Source of the DNA: Anaspis maculata
Taxonomy: Eukaryota > Arthropoda > Insecta > Coleoptera > Scraptiidae
Assembly: GCA_949128115.1 (NCBI GenBank)
Contig: OX421965.1
Coordinates: 51,761,257-51,825,256 of the forward strand
Reading direction: 5' to 3'
Length of the DNA stretch: 64,000 nt
Position 1 is the stretch's first letter, and the number at the start of each line of letters is the position of its first letter. A program made the position numbers and the translations under genes. The notes under the pieces are model-generated. The model ran no database searches. It had not been told where the DNA came from and saw only the letters and a program-made list of their open reading frames with translations. Below, piece by piece: positions 44,470 through 57,100 of this stretch.

Positions 44470-46403
44470 TATACCGAAATTCTGGAATCTACCGAAATCT
44501 ACACCAGACTAATATTGGTAATCCACGTATAAAAATTTCAGTGGCCTCAAAATGAAACGTTCACTTCGAGGTTCACTTTTCATCATCTGTAAATTGGTTT
44601 TCATTTTCTTTGGTTTTTCATTTATATCTTACTCTGAGGGCGGCAGCATTCGGCAAATTAGTCTGTTAACTGTTGCACAGCTGGGAGTTTCTAAATGTTC
44701 AGGGAAATATGACAATCAGTGAAAATTGTGAAAGTTGCATTTTTTTTTGTTTGGTGGCGGGAGCTGGGGGCGGCGACTAATCAACAGTAGCCTATTATTT
44801 CCCATTTTTAGTCGTCTATCCATAGCAGAAGAATTAGATCGCTGTGTTTTTGGGTTTATGTTTTTCATTTTAAATTGATTGGGGGCGGTTTTTAGCAATT
44901 TTTTTCATGTCGCCGGCGCATATTGAAGATGGAATGTTTCTGGGCTAAGTGACAACTATCTATTATTCATAAAATGAGAACACCATCAGAGCATCAGGTC
45001 TGGAAGAAATTGCATCATGTTATTTCAAGTTGATCCTTCACATCTGAAATTATGAGGGAGGGTCTTCTGAACACGTATACAAAATTTCATGCTTTAATCA
45101 CAAAATGCACAGATCATTCCATTCTTGGTCGTTAGCCCCCCCACTATGTAGAACCATTATTCTTAGAAATTTAGGATTTTTATCTTGAAATTGCATGCGA
45201 AATTTATCACCGGCGATTCGCACCTTTTACTAATTTAAAAACGTTTACTTCATAAGAGTGTCTGTTGAAAAATTTCGAAATGAAACAGAATGTATCAACA
45301 ATGTAACATCGTTTGATCTTCCGTTCGGAATAATGTTCGTTGAAAGTGAATATGGCACGATTGTTGCAATAATCGGTGGTGGTTTGAATCATCACAGTCT
45401 CAATAAACGACCTCTCTCAGCAGTTGAATAGAGTCGAGAAAGAGAATAAATAATTCTCCCTCAAATATTCCTGTTCAAATGATCCACAATTATTTTACTT
45501 TTTTTTATTGTTAGGTAGGTACCTACCTACTCAGTTTCAGAGAAAGTTGATTCAAAAATATGATTATGGGTATATTAGATAATTTATGACCTATTTTTCC
45601 TTAACCTCATCCGTGTCAAGATCGAAATACAGTTGCATGTTGCATTTGCAAATTTTTCAAGTAGGTACCTAGATATTAACAAAATTCTTGTTACGTAGAG
45701 GTAGTGTAGTACGATATATACTTTGTATTATCTAATGGTTGAAGGGTGATTAGTTATACATAGGTACCTCAACCTACCTTTTCAACCCAGTTGCCTGTGA
45801 ACTAAAAATATGGACCAAGCTAGGTACTTCTACTGGAAAATGTATTTAGTTCTGTCTTAATTTAATATCTAAACACGAAATTACACCTTATTTCCACCCC
45901 TATTGCCACGTGGGACATCCAAATCGCAACATATAGCACTAACGCAAAATTGCATTTAATTTAATGGAAATAATGTAAAATTACTGGCTCTAATGTTTGG
46001 TGCCCAGTGAAAACCGATTCGATCCTTTTCGGTTCAGTGTGCATTGAACATTAAGTTCTACTAGGTAGGAAGCACATCCAAGGCATATCCCTGTAATGGG
46101 TGGCCATCCTAGGGAACTATCTCTAATCAACGATATGGTAACAAGATTATGGGGGCCTTCACAATCAAATCATGACCTACGTTTATGAAATCTTCGTGAA
46201 ATGCGCAAGACACCGGACAACTATTAAAAGTGGTGGCACAAGAACGAATTTTAGAGTTCAAGTATAGAGAGCAGGTCGCAAACACGATACGAAAATATCC
46301 GCGCGACAGACAGAAATTTGAAAGTGAATCGAAGTGTGATTCATTATTTATAATAATTAGTTATTCTGTTTTCATCAACAATATCTAAGAGTGCTGCTGC
46401 GCA
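44470..46403. other. Unassigned upstream region of the elevenin gene
   Basis: No gene or long repeat seen. GTAGGTACCTACCTAC-type palindromes occur at 45514-45530 and related fragments at 45660-45780. The promoter of the elevenin gene should lie toward the right edge, where TTATTTATAATAATTAG (46346-46362) is a weak TATA candidate. Confidence 0.35.
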
Positions 46404-47937
46404 ATGGTAAGTTCAAATTCAAACGGATTTTTCCAACTACATACTTGAATATTTCCAAAATTTGATTTTTTCCAATTTATTGCGTTTTGTGTGCTAAATA
46501 TCAGTTAGTTGCACAATTCAATGACGCAACATTGGACGGTATTGAATTGCTTTTTTTATTTCGTTCTTTTCAAGAAAAATTGAGGAAAACTTCGAAAGTT
46601 TCATAATGTTATCTTTTTTACGGAAGTGGAAGAGCGGTCATTTGAGAAACAGCGTAGTTAGCAAAACTTTTCGGTTCTTATCGGTCATTATTACAGCGCA
46701 AGTTTATTTTCGCATTTTCATTCATGAAATCAAATCAATTTTATCGCAAATCAACAATGATTTTCTTGTTTTCAGTCTGGAATCGCCAAAACGACAAAGT
46801 TCTACAAAATTGCTTTGTTATTCGCTTGTCTGCTGCTTTTGGCCACGCTCAGTGATGCAGGCACCAGGAAAATAAATTGCAGGTAAAAGAGGAGTTTCCA
46901 CTTTTCGCTGAAAAGTCCATTCGTAGAATTGAGAACCCAAGTCTCACTCTACAAAATTAATTGCCGTCGAGCTCAGTATGCAGGTAGAATCCGACTTCAA
47001 GTTTATTAACTCTGGAAAAAATATCCTACTGATAGTTTTGATTCTGAAAAATACTGTTTTTGGGATATAAATTTTAATGGGATGTTATATACAAATGATA
47101 CCTTTGATATATATATATATATTACTTAAATTTAGAGAAAAATGTTTCATTGTTCCCGTTTTAAAGATTTTTTCTATATAACTGGGTAGGTACCTAGGTA
47201 CTTACTGTATGGTCACATACAGTATATCAGAGAATTAATTTAGGCGTTTTTTCTTTAACTTTTTAAGGTAGGTATCTTTAGAGTATTTTGTGGTACTTGT
47301 ACCTTTCAAGTATTTTTCTCAAAGTCAAGAAACTTGAACCTGTATCACCCTGTACAATGATGTTTCAAGATACGATTATAGCTACAAAAATAGTTGCATG
47401 GCTTCAATATAACTATGTGAATAGTAAAAAAAATGTTTTCAAGAAAATTTCTCATTTTACAGGAAGTACGTTCACATACCCGAATGTAGGGGAATAGCCG
47501 CCAAAAGAGACACATCACGTTTCACAACCGAAGATTATAGGTAATAAAAACAAGTCACATGTTTAACTAATGTAGTTAAATTAATTAAAATTTAACATGC
47601 AAATCGGCGGATTATTCAATTTATTCGGAAGTCATATGATGCTAACTTTGAAATGACAACAATAATTCGATAAATCATGTGCTGTGACCACTGTCACATA
47701 AAGCCCTAATATTTCTGTTTTGCAGACCCTTCAGTGAGAACACAAGGGACTTGACAGAAGTTGAAAAAGCAGCTTTATTAAATGACGATGTAAGTTTTTT
47801 TTGTCATTCAACAAAAAAAATAAAATGTTTTTTATATCTTTTTGCAGGCTTCTAATCGCAGTTTACTTCGAGAACTTCTGAGGAAACTAGTGTCTGATAG
47901 AAATGAATACGACACAGGAACCAACTATTTGAAATAA
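46404..47937 (+). CDS. Elevenin neuropeptide precursor, five exons
   Basis: Elevenin is a secreted neuropeptide acting through a G-protein-coupled receptor; in planthoppers it affects cuticle colour. Exons are 46404-46406, 46776-46882, 47463-47540, 47726-47789 and 47848-47937. All introns are GT-AG and all phases agree, giving 113 residues. Exon 1 codes only the initiator Met. Residues 9-28 form a signal peptide core (FYKIALLFACLLLLATLSDA). The mature peptide follows (about 29-50, TRKINCRKYVHIPECRG then IAA) and is released at KR (51-52). The two Cys (36 and 45, Cx8C) would form the single disulfide. The Cys spacing, the RKY after the first Cys and the CRGIAAKR end are as I remember elevenins. 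The remaining 61 residues are an acidic and then Leu/Arg-rich C-terminal propeptide ending NYLK. The stop is 195 nt from the convergent carrier gene's stop. Confidence 0.88.
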
Positions 47938-48132
47938 ATCGATACCTTTTCGGCCTGTGGACGACTCCTTCTCCTTCAACAGTATTATAACAATTGAAAA
48001 GTATTCAAATATTTATTTATTTTATATTGAATAACATTATTATATAAAAAGAAAAACAGTTTTGATGCATAGCAAAAATTTAGTTTAGATATTTGGTCTT
48101 GTTTACCCTGGCACCCCATAATTATTATAGTG

Positions 48133-51100
48133 TTATAGATATGCATCTGCAACATTGTGCATGAACTTTTTGGAATACTCGTAAGTCACGAATAACGTGG
48201 CAGTGGCTGGAACTGTTCTGATTAATGTCGGTTTCAGTCCATTGTAAAGCGCTCCTATGCCTTCGGTTCTGGTGATTTTCGCTATGGTTGTCAGCAAGTT
48301 ATCTTTACTATTTACATTTACTACTTGAATTCGAGATTTGGCAACGTCCACTGGATAAGTTAAGGTCCAGAAAGCACAGCCTCCTACAGAACCGGCGACC
48401 ATCGTCTTGAGAAGTCCTATGTCGTCTTTGGATTGTCCGGGTTTCGCAAGCACTTGACGCATTCCTGTAATAAATGGGTATTGTAAGAGAAATTATTGGA
48501 GAATAAAAATAAACTGTTTGCCCAACAACACCCGACACCCTGTTCTCCAAAACACCGCCCCGTGTAGGTAGAGTTATTCTGGGGGCAAACAATACTATGG
48601 GGCAAACCATCGATACAACACCACTTACACCATTGTAACTATTTATCTTATTTTATTTTGCTTTCTTCTCCTTTTACTTACTCTTTCTTCTTCTTTGAGT
48701 GAAATGCCCCATAATGGCCTTAACTCATTCGGCTTCGAGAACCACCTTACTAGCATAATGTCAATTAATCAAAATACACCAAGACACCACCAAACATGCA
48801 TGACCGTACCAGGTTTTAAGCCAAGGGCCTCTTGCACTGCAAGAACCATTCGACCGCCCGCGCCATGTAACCTTCAATGTCAAATACACACCAAATACAC
48901 CAGTCCGTTGAGCGAGTTCTCAATTTTCCGATGTTCTCTAATGAAAAGTAAACAGAAAGACACGATGTGTTATGAAATTTCGTACCTATCTCTTCTAAAA
49001 GGCAATACAATAAGATGAATGGACAACAACATTTTGAGAATAAAATATGAAGCTAAAATTAACCCTTGATTGTAAGTGGCTGCGTTTGCTGTACTCCCGA
49101 CAGGATGTTCAGAAATTTTGGGAGCACAACATCGTCTCCAGTACCCCAATAAGGGTCATAAAAAATAGTGAAAAACTCTTATCTTAACCTTTTTTTTCAT
49201 TCCCTAAATTTAATAGTTGATAATTATCAATAGTAATTTTTCACTTGGAATCTGCAAGAAACGTTCTTTTGTATGTTGTGGAGCCATATTTTTTAATTAT
49301 TACAAATTATACCTACATTTTCAAAGATACCTAAGTGTTTAGTCAGGGAGCATAGGGTCAAAAAAGGCTTTACCGTGTGCGACTTTGGGAAGATCAAGAT
49401 AGTTATATGGAGCCACCAATCCATCAATCCATCAATCAATTCCTGAACCATCGATTATGAAAAATGATGGTGGAACATTGACATCCTGCTGCAGGCAAAC
49501 ATGGTGGAGGCGCTAACCTGGGTTCCGTCTGGTACTGAGAAAGTGGCTGTACCTCGTTTGTTTTTAAACACAAAATTTTCTTTATCTACAAGCGTTAAAT
49601 AATACCCGTCACTTTTAGCACGTCGTCATGGGCGACGTGAAAAAATGATGATTCTGCGCATTCCTGTCATATTTTCAATAAATTCTGACATTTACCAAAC
49701 ATTTCAAAGACCATTGTAGATAAAATCCTGTACGATACACGCGTTAAAAGTGTCTTATTTTGTTCGCGGGGTTGCTCTACTCGCTAATGCTCGTTTCGCA
49801 AGCGTCCCCGCTCACAAAATAATACCTGTCACTTTTAACACTCGTATCGTAAATAGCTATTATCTACAAGCGTTAAATAATACCCGTCACTTTTAGCACG
49901 TCGTCATGGGCGACGTGAAAAAATGATGATTCTGCGCATTCCTGTCATATTTTCAATAAATTCTGACATTTATCAAACATTTCAAAGACCATTGTAGATA
50001 AAATCCTGTACGATACACGCATTAAAAGTGTCTTATTTTGTTCGCGGGGTTGCTCTACTCGCTAATGCTCGTTTCGCAAGCGTCCCCGCTCACAAAATAA
50101 TACCTGTCACTTTTAACACTCGTATCGTAAATAGCTATTATCTACAAGCGTTAAATAATACCCGTCACTTTTAGCACGTCGTCATGGGCGACGTGAAAAA
50201 ATGACGATTCTGCGCATTCCTGTCATATTTTCAATAAATTCTGACATTTACCAAACATTTCAAAGACCATTGTAGATAAAATCCTGTACGATACACGCGT
50301 TAAAAGTGTCTTATTTTGTTCGCGGGGTTTGTAAGCGTCCCCGTTCACAAAATAATACCTGTCACTTTTAACACTTGTATCATACATCCTTTTCGTATTA
50401 AGGCCATCTTAGCGCAAGCGCCAGCAGGGTGGTATAAATTCTGACAGACGACAGTTAACGGCGAAAGAACAGAGAAATTTCAGCTGTGTTTTGACACATG
50501 TTTTTGAGGTTAAGCCATTTCAGAACGCGATTTGCTTAGAAAAGCAGCTTTCTTACTAAATCTGCACTGCAGAAGGACCTTACATGGCAATTTCATGCTC
50601 TAATCGTCTTAACAAGCCCAACTGGAAAACAAATTGTCAACACGTCTACTGTTCCAAATGTTCGTATCAATATTTTCGTATGAGTCAAACAGTAATCAAA
50701 GTTGAAGCTCGTGATAGAAAATATTGGCAATATTTTTGTACTTTTTGGGAGCGGCACATATCGGCATTTTGCTAGGTGATTGGCAGTAACCGCTAGAGAC
50801 AACCAGATATACCCAGGGTAGTGCAATTCTTCCATTCACATCTCCAGAGTGTTGTAAGTGTTTATATCATATCGCAGAGAAGGCCATTCGTCATTTGCAA
50901 AATCATTGCCTATGTTTATACGTTTTGAGGTTTATATCGAATGTGAATAGTAAAATATGGTGGATGAATATAAATGGAACAAGAAATCGAGGAACTAGCT
51001 TTGGTGGTGGTGGTGGTATGAGCATTTCGGACATGCGCATTCACCTCAAGTCGTTTTTAATCACGGAAAAGATACTGTAATTTTGCAATGCCAGCGTTCT

Positions 51101-54100
51101 TTTCCATATAGAGTACTTTGATAATTCATGATCTATCAAATAAATATCAAAGTTTTGTGCTTAACATCGCTATCAATCACTTTCGCGTATGTTCCAGTCG
51201 AATTTGTACCAACCTGTTCGAATATTCAATTACGCGCCGGGAATCTTACCCATTTGACAACCGAACGCAAGCGCACTGTAGTAGGAAAATAGTGTATTGT
51301 ATCTTGTAACGTAAATAGCTATTATAAGATAGGTAAGTACCTACCTACACTTACGGTAGGTACTTATTTAAAAAAAATACGGCGTTTTTTTGGAAGTTAT
51401 CATCAGATATTTTTGAAACTTGGCATTATCATAGATTTTGAGGTGCCCTTTCTGAATTTCTACCTTTCCACTTCGTATCTCTGCCGCTTTGGCCGCCATA
51501 CTAAAAAAATGACGCCCAATAAAGAGATTTTCGTCAATATGTACTTTCATTCCAGTCGACGTGAGGTTGGAACGTTCACAATGTTTATATACGAATGGAT
51601 CGAAGCTCATTTATTTCTCTACAATTTGATATCAGTCGTCAACGTGCTACTTGCGGTTCTTGAGTTATGGTTTATAGAACTTCATGAAGCATCAACTTTT
51701 GGCATCCAACGGTATTCCCTTTTGGTATTCGCAAAGCCATCGCAACGACGCGAAAGGCTGCAAGCCAATCAGAAACCTGCGTTGCGGCTGCGGCTGCGTT
51801 GCGTGATTTCATAGAGCGACCTTAAGGACAAATTGACTTTGAAAAGTTATAGTTCAAGAACCGTAAGCTGCACATAGATGGTTCAGATATTAAATTTTAG
51901 ACAATTCAATCGGCTTTCATTTTTAAATTTTTGCAAAAATTTGGTTTCTTATGTGCCATCTTTTTGAAATTACGGCCAGAACGGCACAGATGCAAAGTGG
52001 AAAAGGGGCGATATCCTGAATGACCACATCAATGATGAGTTTCAACTATATATCGGATAACCTTCAAAAGACGCCGGATTTTAGCATATGTTATGAAGAC
52101 AATTTTGACTGTTTCCCGAAACGTCTCTTTGAAATTAAGGCATGAAAATAATAAGAGAATTCATTTGTTTACACAATGATGCGTCAGGTGTCGAAATACG
52201 TTGGAAAACAAACGACGTATAGCCAGTTTCTTATCACCAGACGGAGCCCATTTTGGCGCCTCCACCGTATTTGCCTATTGCCTGCAGCAGATGCCAATGT
52301 TCCACCATAATTTTTCATTGTCCTTTACGGCCCAGGAATCGATTGAGATTATAGCTCTATATAAATTTTCATGAAGGTGCACACAGCACGACCTATGTCG
52401 CCATAATAGTTAACATCAAAAAAATTATATAAAATTTTGTAATTCAATAAGGATAGGTACCTTCCTACATTGATTTTTAATACCAGTTAGATTAAATGTT
52501 CACTTAATCCATCAGGGTACTCGATATAATCTGAGGCACTTTAGGACTGGTAGGTGTATCTACTTGAGTCCCGTAAGATGCAGACCGACATTGATTTTTA
52601 ATCCCCAGAAGATAAAATTTTTATTTGGGCATTTCATCTTTAATCTCTTGGGGATTAAAATTGGTAGGTAGTACTTTGGTCCCGCAAAATGATGTCTGAA
52701 AGTATGAACTAATAGTACAAGAAAGATAGATTTCAACCTCGGAAAAAATGTGGACGTCCTGAAAATTTGATGTTCCGTTCAAAACTGAGTGCTCTACAAC
52801 ATATCCAAAATCGCCAAAAATCGCACCCGGGGGTTTTGAGTTATTGGAGAGAGGGGGTGAAAAGTTGCAACTTAAAATGGAGGGGATGAAACCCGTCAAT
52901 CCACTGGAAGCAAATACGTTATAATTCGACGTACCATATCCCATTGATACCATTTTGGCACAAAAAGTGTCAATCATTGTCGAAGGGAGGTCGTGGGGGG
53001 GTGAAGCTCTTCTAGGTGGTCCATTTGTAGTACAGTCGACCGATACATTAAAATAGGGTTCACCTTGCAAAAGGTCGCGGAGATTCGAAAATTTGCAGTC
53101 TGGTACAGTTTTGTGTCCTAATTAACATACTGAGTTTTCGAATTCAGCAAGCCGCCGCTCGCTCCTCCACATTGGAAAGATGGTGCCGAAGGACCAAAAA
53201 AGAACCAGTTTTCACCAATTCACTGTTTATCGTCGTCTCACCAACCGCAATGGAACCCTATGACTTTGTTGAAACTATTGATGCATTTGCTGCTACCCCA
53301 GTCCCATTCTTCGCGGTTAAAGACAAATGATTCCTTCAGAAAACATCACGTTTTTCTTGATTTTGAAAAGATTTTTTTCTCACGCGGAAATATGACCAGC
53401 TGACCTAACTCAAGTGAATTTCGATCAGCTTCTTTCTTCTTGAGCAAGTTCTCGTCTCATAGTTTTCATAACATCATTTGTTGACAAGGTGCACTGCAAG
53501 AAATGTTAAATTGCCAACACCAAACTCAACGTCATTTTCTCATTAATGCCATCGATCATGAAGCTCAATTTTAACAAGAATTGGTAGCTTGGACTGTTTT
53601 CTGTTTATTCAGATTGCGATTGGATTTAGAAATTCACGTGGAAGTACAAAAAAATCATTTTTTTTTGGTGCGCGTGAATCTGCAAAACCGCATCTAAGCA
53701 CCTGAAAACAGTTGTAACCAACACAACATAGATTTAAACAATAAGTAACCTGAACTGGTTCTTCTGTCACTCATTGTTTTGGGTTTTGTAGTGTTGGTTA
53801 CGACTATTTTCAGGTGTTCAGATGCAGCTTTGCAGATTTACGCGCACTCTGAAAAGAATTTATTTTCCGGTATTCCCACGGGCATTTGGGGATTCGGTCC
53901 ATGCTCTATAAGCAGAAAACAGTTCAAGGTATCATTTCCTGTGGAAATTAAAATTCCTGATCGTTGGCAATAATGAAAAAATGACTGTTGATTTGGTGTT
54001 GGCAATTTTACACTTCCTGCAATACATCTTGTCAACAAATGCTGTTAAGAAAATTATGAGACAAGGACGAGCTCAAGAAGAAAGAAGCTAATCGAAATCA

Positions 54101-57100
54101 ACCTGAGTTAAGTCAGTTTATGATATTTCCGCATGGGAAAAAAATCTTTTCAAAATTAAGAAAAACTAGACGTTTGCCCAGGGAATTATTTCTTTTTAAC
54201 CCCGAAGAATCGCACTGGCGTGGCAGTTAGTGCTACCAAGGGCTTCACTACAGTCATGTGGTTCCATTGCAGTAAGTCAGACGGCGATGCAAAATAGATT
54301 ATTGAAAAGTGACTCTTTTTGGGTCCTTCGGCACCAACTTTTCGATGTGGAGGACCGAGCGGCGGCTTACCGAATTCGAAAACTCAGTATGTTAATCAGG
54401 ATACAAAACCGTACCAGACGGCAAATTTTCGACTCTCCGCGACCTTTTGCAAGGTAGAACCTACCCATTGCCTGGACTATTGTGTTTTTCTGGCCATGTA
54501 GAACCGATCACGACAAGTTTGGTATATTTTTCGACTAAATTTAATCTCCTGAACTCGAATCCGACGTGTTTGGATGAAAACAAGTTTGAACAAGTTAACT
54601 TGAAAAAACTTGTAAGTTTTTTTGACAATTTTGACGATTTTTTTCTCACTGTTAGGGGTTCATCTTTGAAAAATTCTCAGGGGCCATTAAATGAAGTGTA
54701 TTCTTCACGCGAACCATCCACTCGATGTATACTTTTGTTTCTCGAGTTTAAAAACCGATTTGAACCTGAGCCGGCCCGGCGCGGCTTCTACTAATGACCA
54801 CGACACTACATCATGCACCTTTAAATGAAAGTAGCTCAAACTATTGAAAAAATAATAACTTTTCTTCAAAATTCGAGGATTTGTGCAGAATTGAATTCCC
54901 TATAACATAAACAAGATCGCCATGAGTCGCACTGCAGGATTTTGAGTTATTATTAGAGAAGGAGGATAGCATTTTGGCAAGATTCATACTCTATGAACTG
55001 TTACCTCTCCCCTCAAATAACTCAAAACCCTGCAGTGCGATTCATGGAGATTTTGTTTATGTTATACAGAATTCAATTGTGAAAATGTGATGCTGTGATC
55101 CAAATGAAAAATCTGATGTTACAAGTATGTTAACTCAACGTTTGTTTACTCAAGCCAAGAAGAAACAGTTTTCATTCTTTACCTACATCTTACGCCCCAA
55201 AACTTTCCCGGCAAGTATAACAAGGAGTTGGTTAATAATTGAAAAATATAACTCCATAACATACAAAATAACGTTTGTTACGGATTCCAAGTGAAAAATT
55301 ACTATTGGTAATTATTTACTATTAAATTTAGAAAATGAAAGAAAAAATGATGGAGATAGAATTTTTTACAATTTTTTTCTGACTTCTCGATGACTCTTTA
55401 TCAGGTACTGGAGACTGGAGTCTTTTTGAACTGTATACCTACTTGGTGTTACAATGATGTTATGTTTCATCGGAAGTTCTGAACATGCCAGCCTCTGAAT
55501 ACAGAGAATAACATTGAAGTGTCTCCATTCTAGAGACACTTCTGACTACACTACAGGGGTGCCTTATCTCAAAAAAAAAGCTGACCTCATCAAAAGGCAA
55601 ATAAATCAGTCCCTGCCTAGGACCTATTCTACCTACAATCTGGGACAGATGGAACTGTAGTCATCACTCTCCCGATTCAGAAATCGGTATAAGCTGTTAT
55701 CAGTCTGTCCCTAAATTACGCGAGAGCTTGAGGAAATTCTGGAGAAAGATGAATCTTGTTCATGTGAAATCAGCTCCAAAATTGCCTTTTTGGTTTCCTA
55801 CTATGCAGTAGCCTCCTCGTTCGAAATAACATGGAGATATCAACGATCGAGTAGAACACAATAGCCCAACTGGCGGAGGTGCCCCTTCTAGAACACGCTG
55901 GTAATTGGACGTGAAAGTGTTGGACTGTTCGAGAGTCTTCGCGAAGTCACTTGCCGCGATCAATATGTGGAATTTGCCGGAGAACCGGCAGAAAGTTCCA
56001 GAATAAGTCTGAGTATATAGGCACAGGTGGGCTGACTGGCACATCAGTTTTTAAATCCAGAGCGACAAAGCGACTACCAATCTTTTCAATTATAAAAGAA
56101 TCCGAACGCGAAATCCGTAACAGCAGTATTTTGTATTTATTATTTGAAAAAATATTTGCAAATACTTTCCAAAATGCTTTCCTGTTCTTTGAATACTATT
56201 GTTAGGTCATTTTATCTGATTTGTCGCTATTGCCCGGTGGATGACGCTACCTAGAGAATTCAAATCACTTTAATAATTTACCTTAAACTTAAAAGTTAGT
56301 ATAGGTATACATAATTGTAGAAAGTCAATTCAATTATACAGTCTACAGTCATGTGGGAAAAAGTCCTGAATAGTAGATAGTTGTAGGTACCGACCACAAA
56401 AAGTTGCGAACTCATTTAAACCAGTTGAACATTGGCTAAACTTCTTGCGGCCCCAAGGTAGTCCCATAAATTCAAGTGTAAATCTTGTGAAATTGATTCG
56501 TACATTGGTACAATTTCTTTAACAACCTGTAAATCCTTGAGTTTGTAATAAAATACCTTCATATCCACCGAAAAAGAAAAAATATCCAGGCATTTCTCTA
56601 GCGAGCGTCGGCACAAATCCTCGGAAGAAGCCGGCTGGCCCCTCTTTCCTGAATATTTGCCCTATCAGCTTCATGGGGCCAACCCGTGGGATGTTGATCC
56701 CCTTGGCAGCTTCCATTTTTTGCACCTCGTGCATTGCCTGCAGCTGACACTTGACCAGCTCGGTGGGACACAGAGCAAGAGAAGAGAAAAACGAAGCAAA
56801 AAAGCCGGCCCACGCATTTTCAAACAGTGTCAGGTCTTTCACGTCTTCAGCCGACGACACTTTTTGCATCAATTTCTGGCAAAAGCCGTAACAGAAAAAC
56901 AACGTGGAATTTTCCGTGATGTTAGCGGCCAGAGCAGGAACCGAACCAGCGTACAGGCCCCGAAATCCATCGGCTCTGACAGTTTGGCGAAAGCAATCAA
57001 ACATGTTAGTGAAGAGATGCGGAAACGTCTGCATTTTTACTTTGACGGTATCCAGAGGCTGGCCCACGTAAACCAGGGCGACCCCGCCTGAAAATGCGAT

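Larger units (their letters stand above)
49390..52350. repeat. Wide inverted repeat enclosing a satellite
   Basis: The segment at about 49396-49565 (blocks AAAAATGATGGTGGAACATT, CTGCTGCAGGCAA, TGGTGGAGGCGC and GTTCCGTCTGGT) recurs reverse-complemented at about 52205-52350. The arms are about 150 bp and the 2.6 kb between them contain the 278-bp tandem repeat. It is probably an old foldback or transposon with internal amplification. Confidence 0.6.

Noticed and set aside
48308..48610. 100-codon minus-strand frame overlapping the carrier's last exon
   Set aside because: It is an alternative frame of the real exon, running into the intron.
49584..50395. CRISPR-like or gene-related array
   Set aside because: The units are contiguous, 278 bp long and lack distinct spacers. 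It is an ordinary satellite in an intron.
52621..53070. 149-codon minus-strand frame
   Set aside because: It lies along the arm of a repeated foldback; the corresponding frame in the 22021-23672 copy is shorter and differs.
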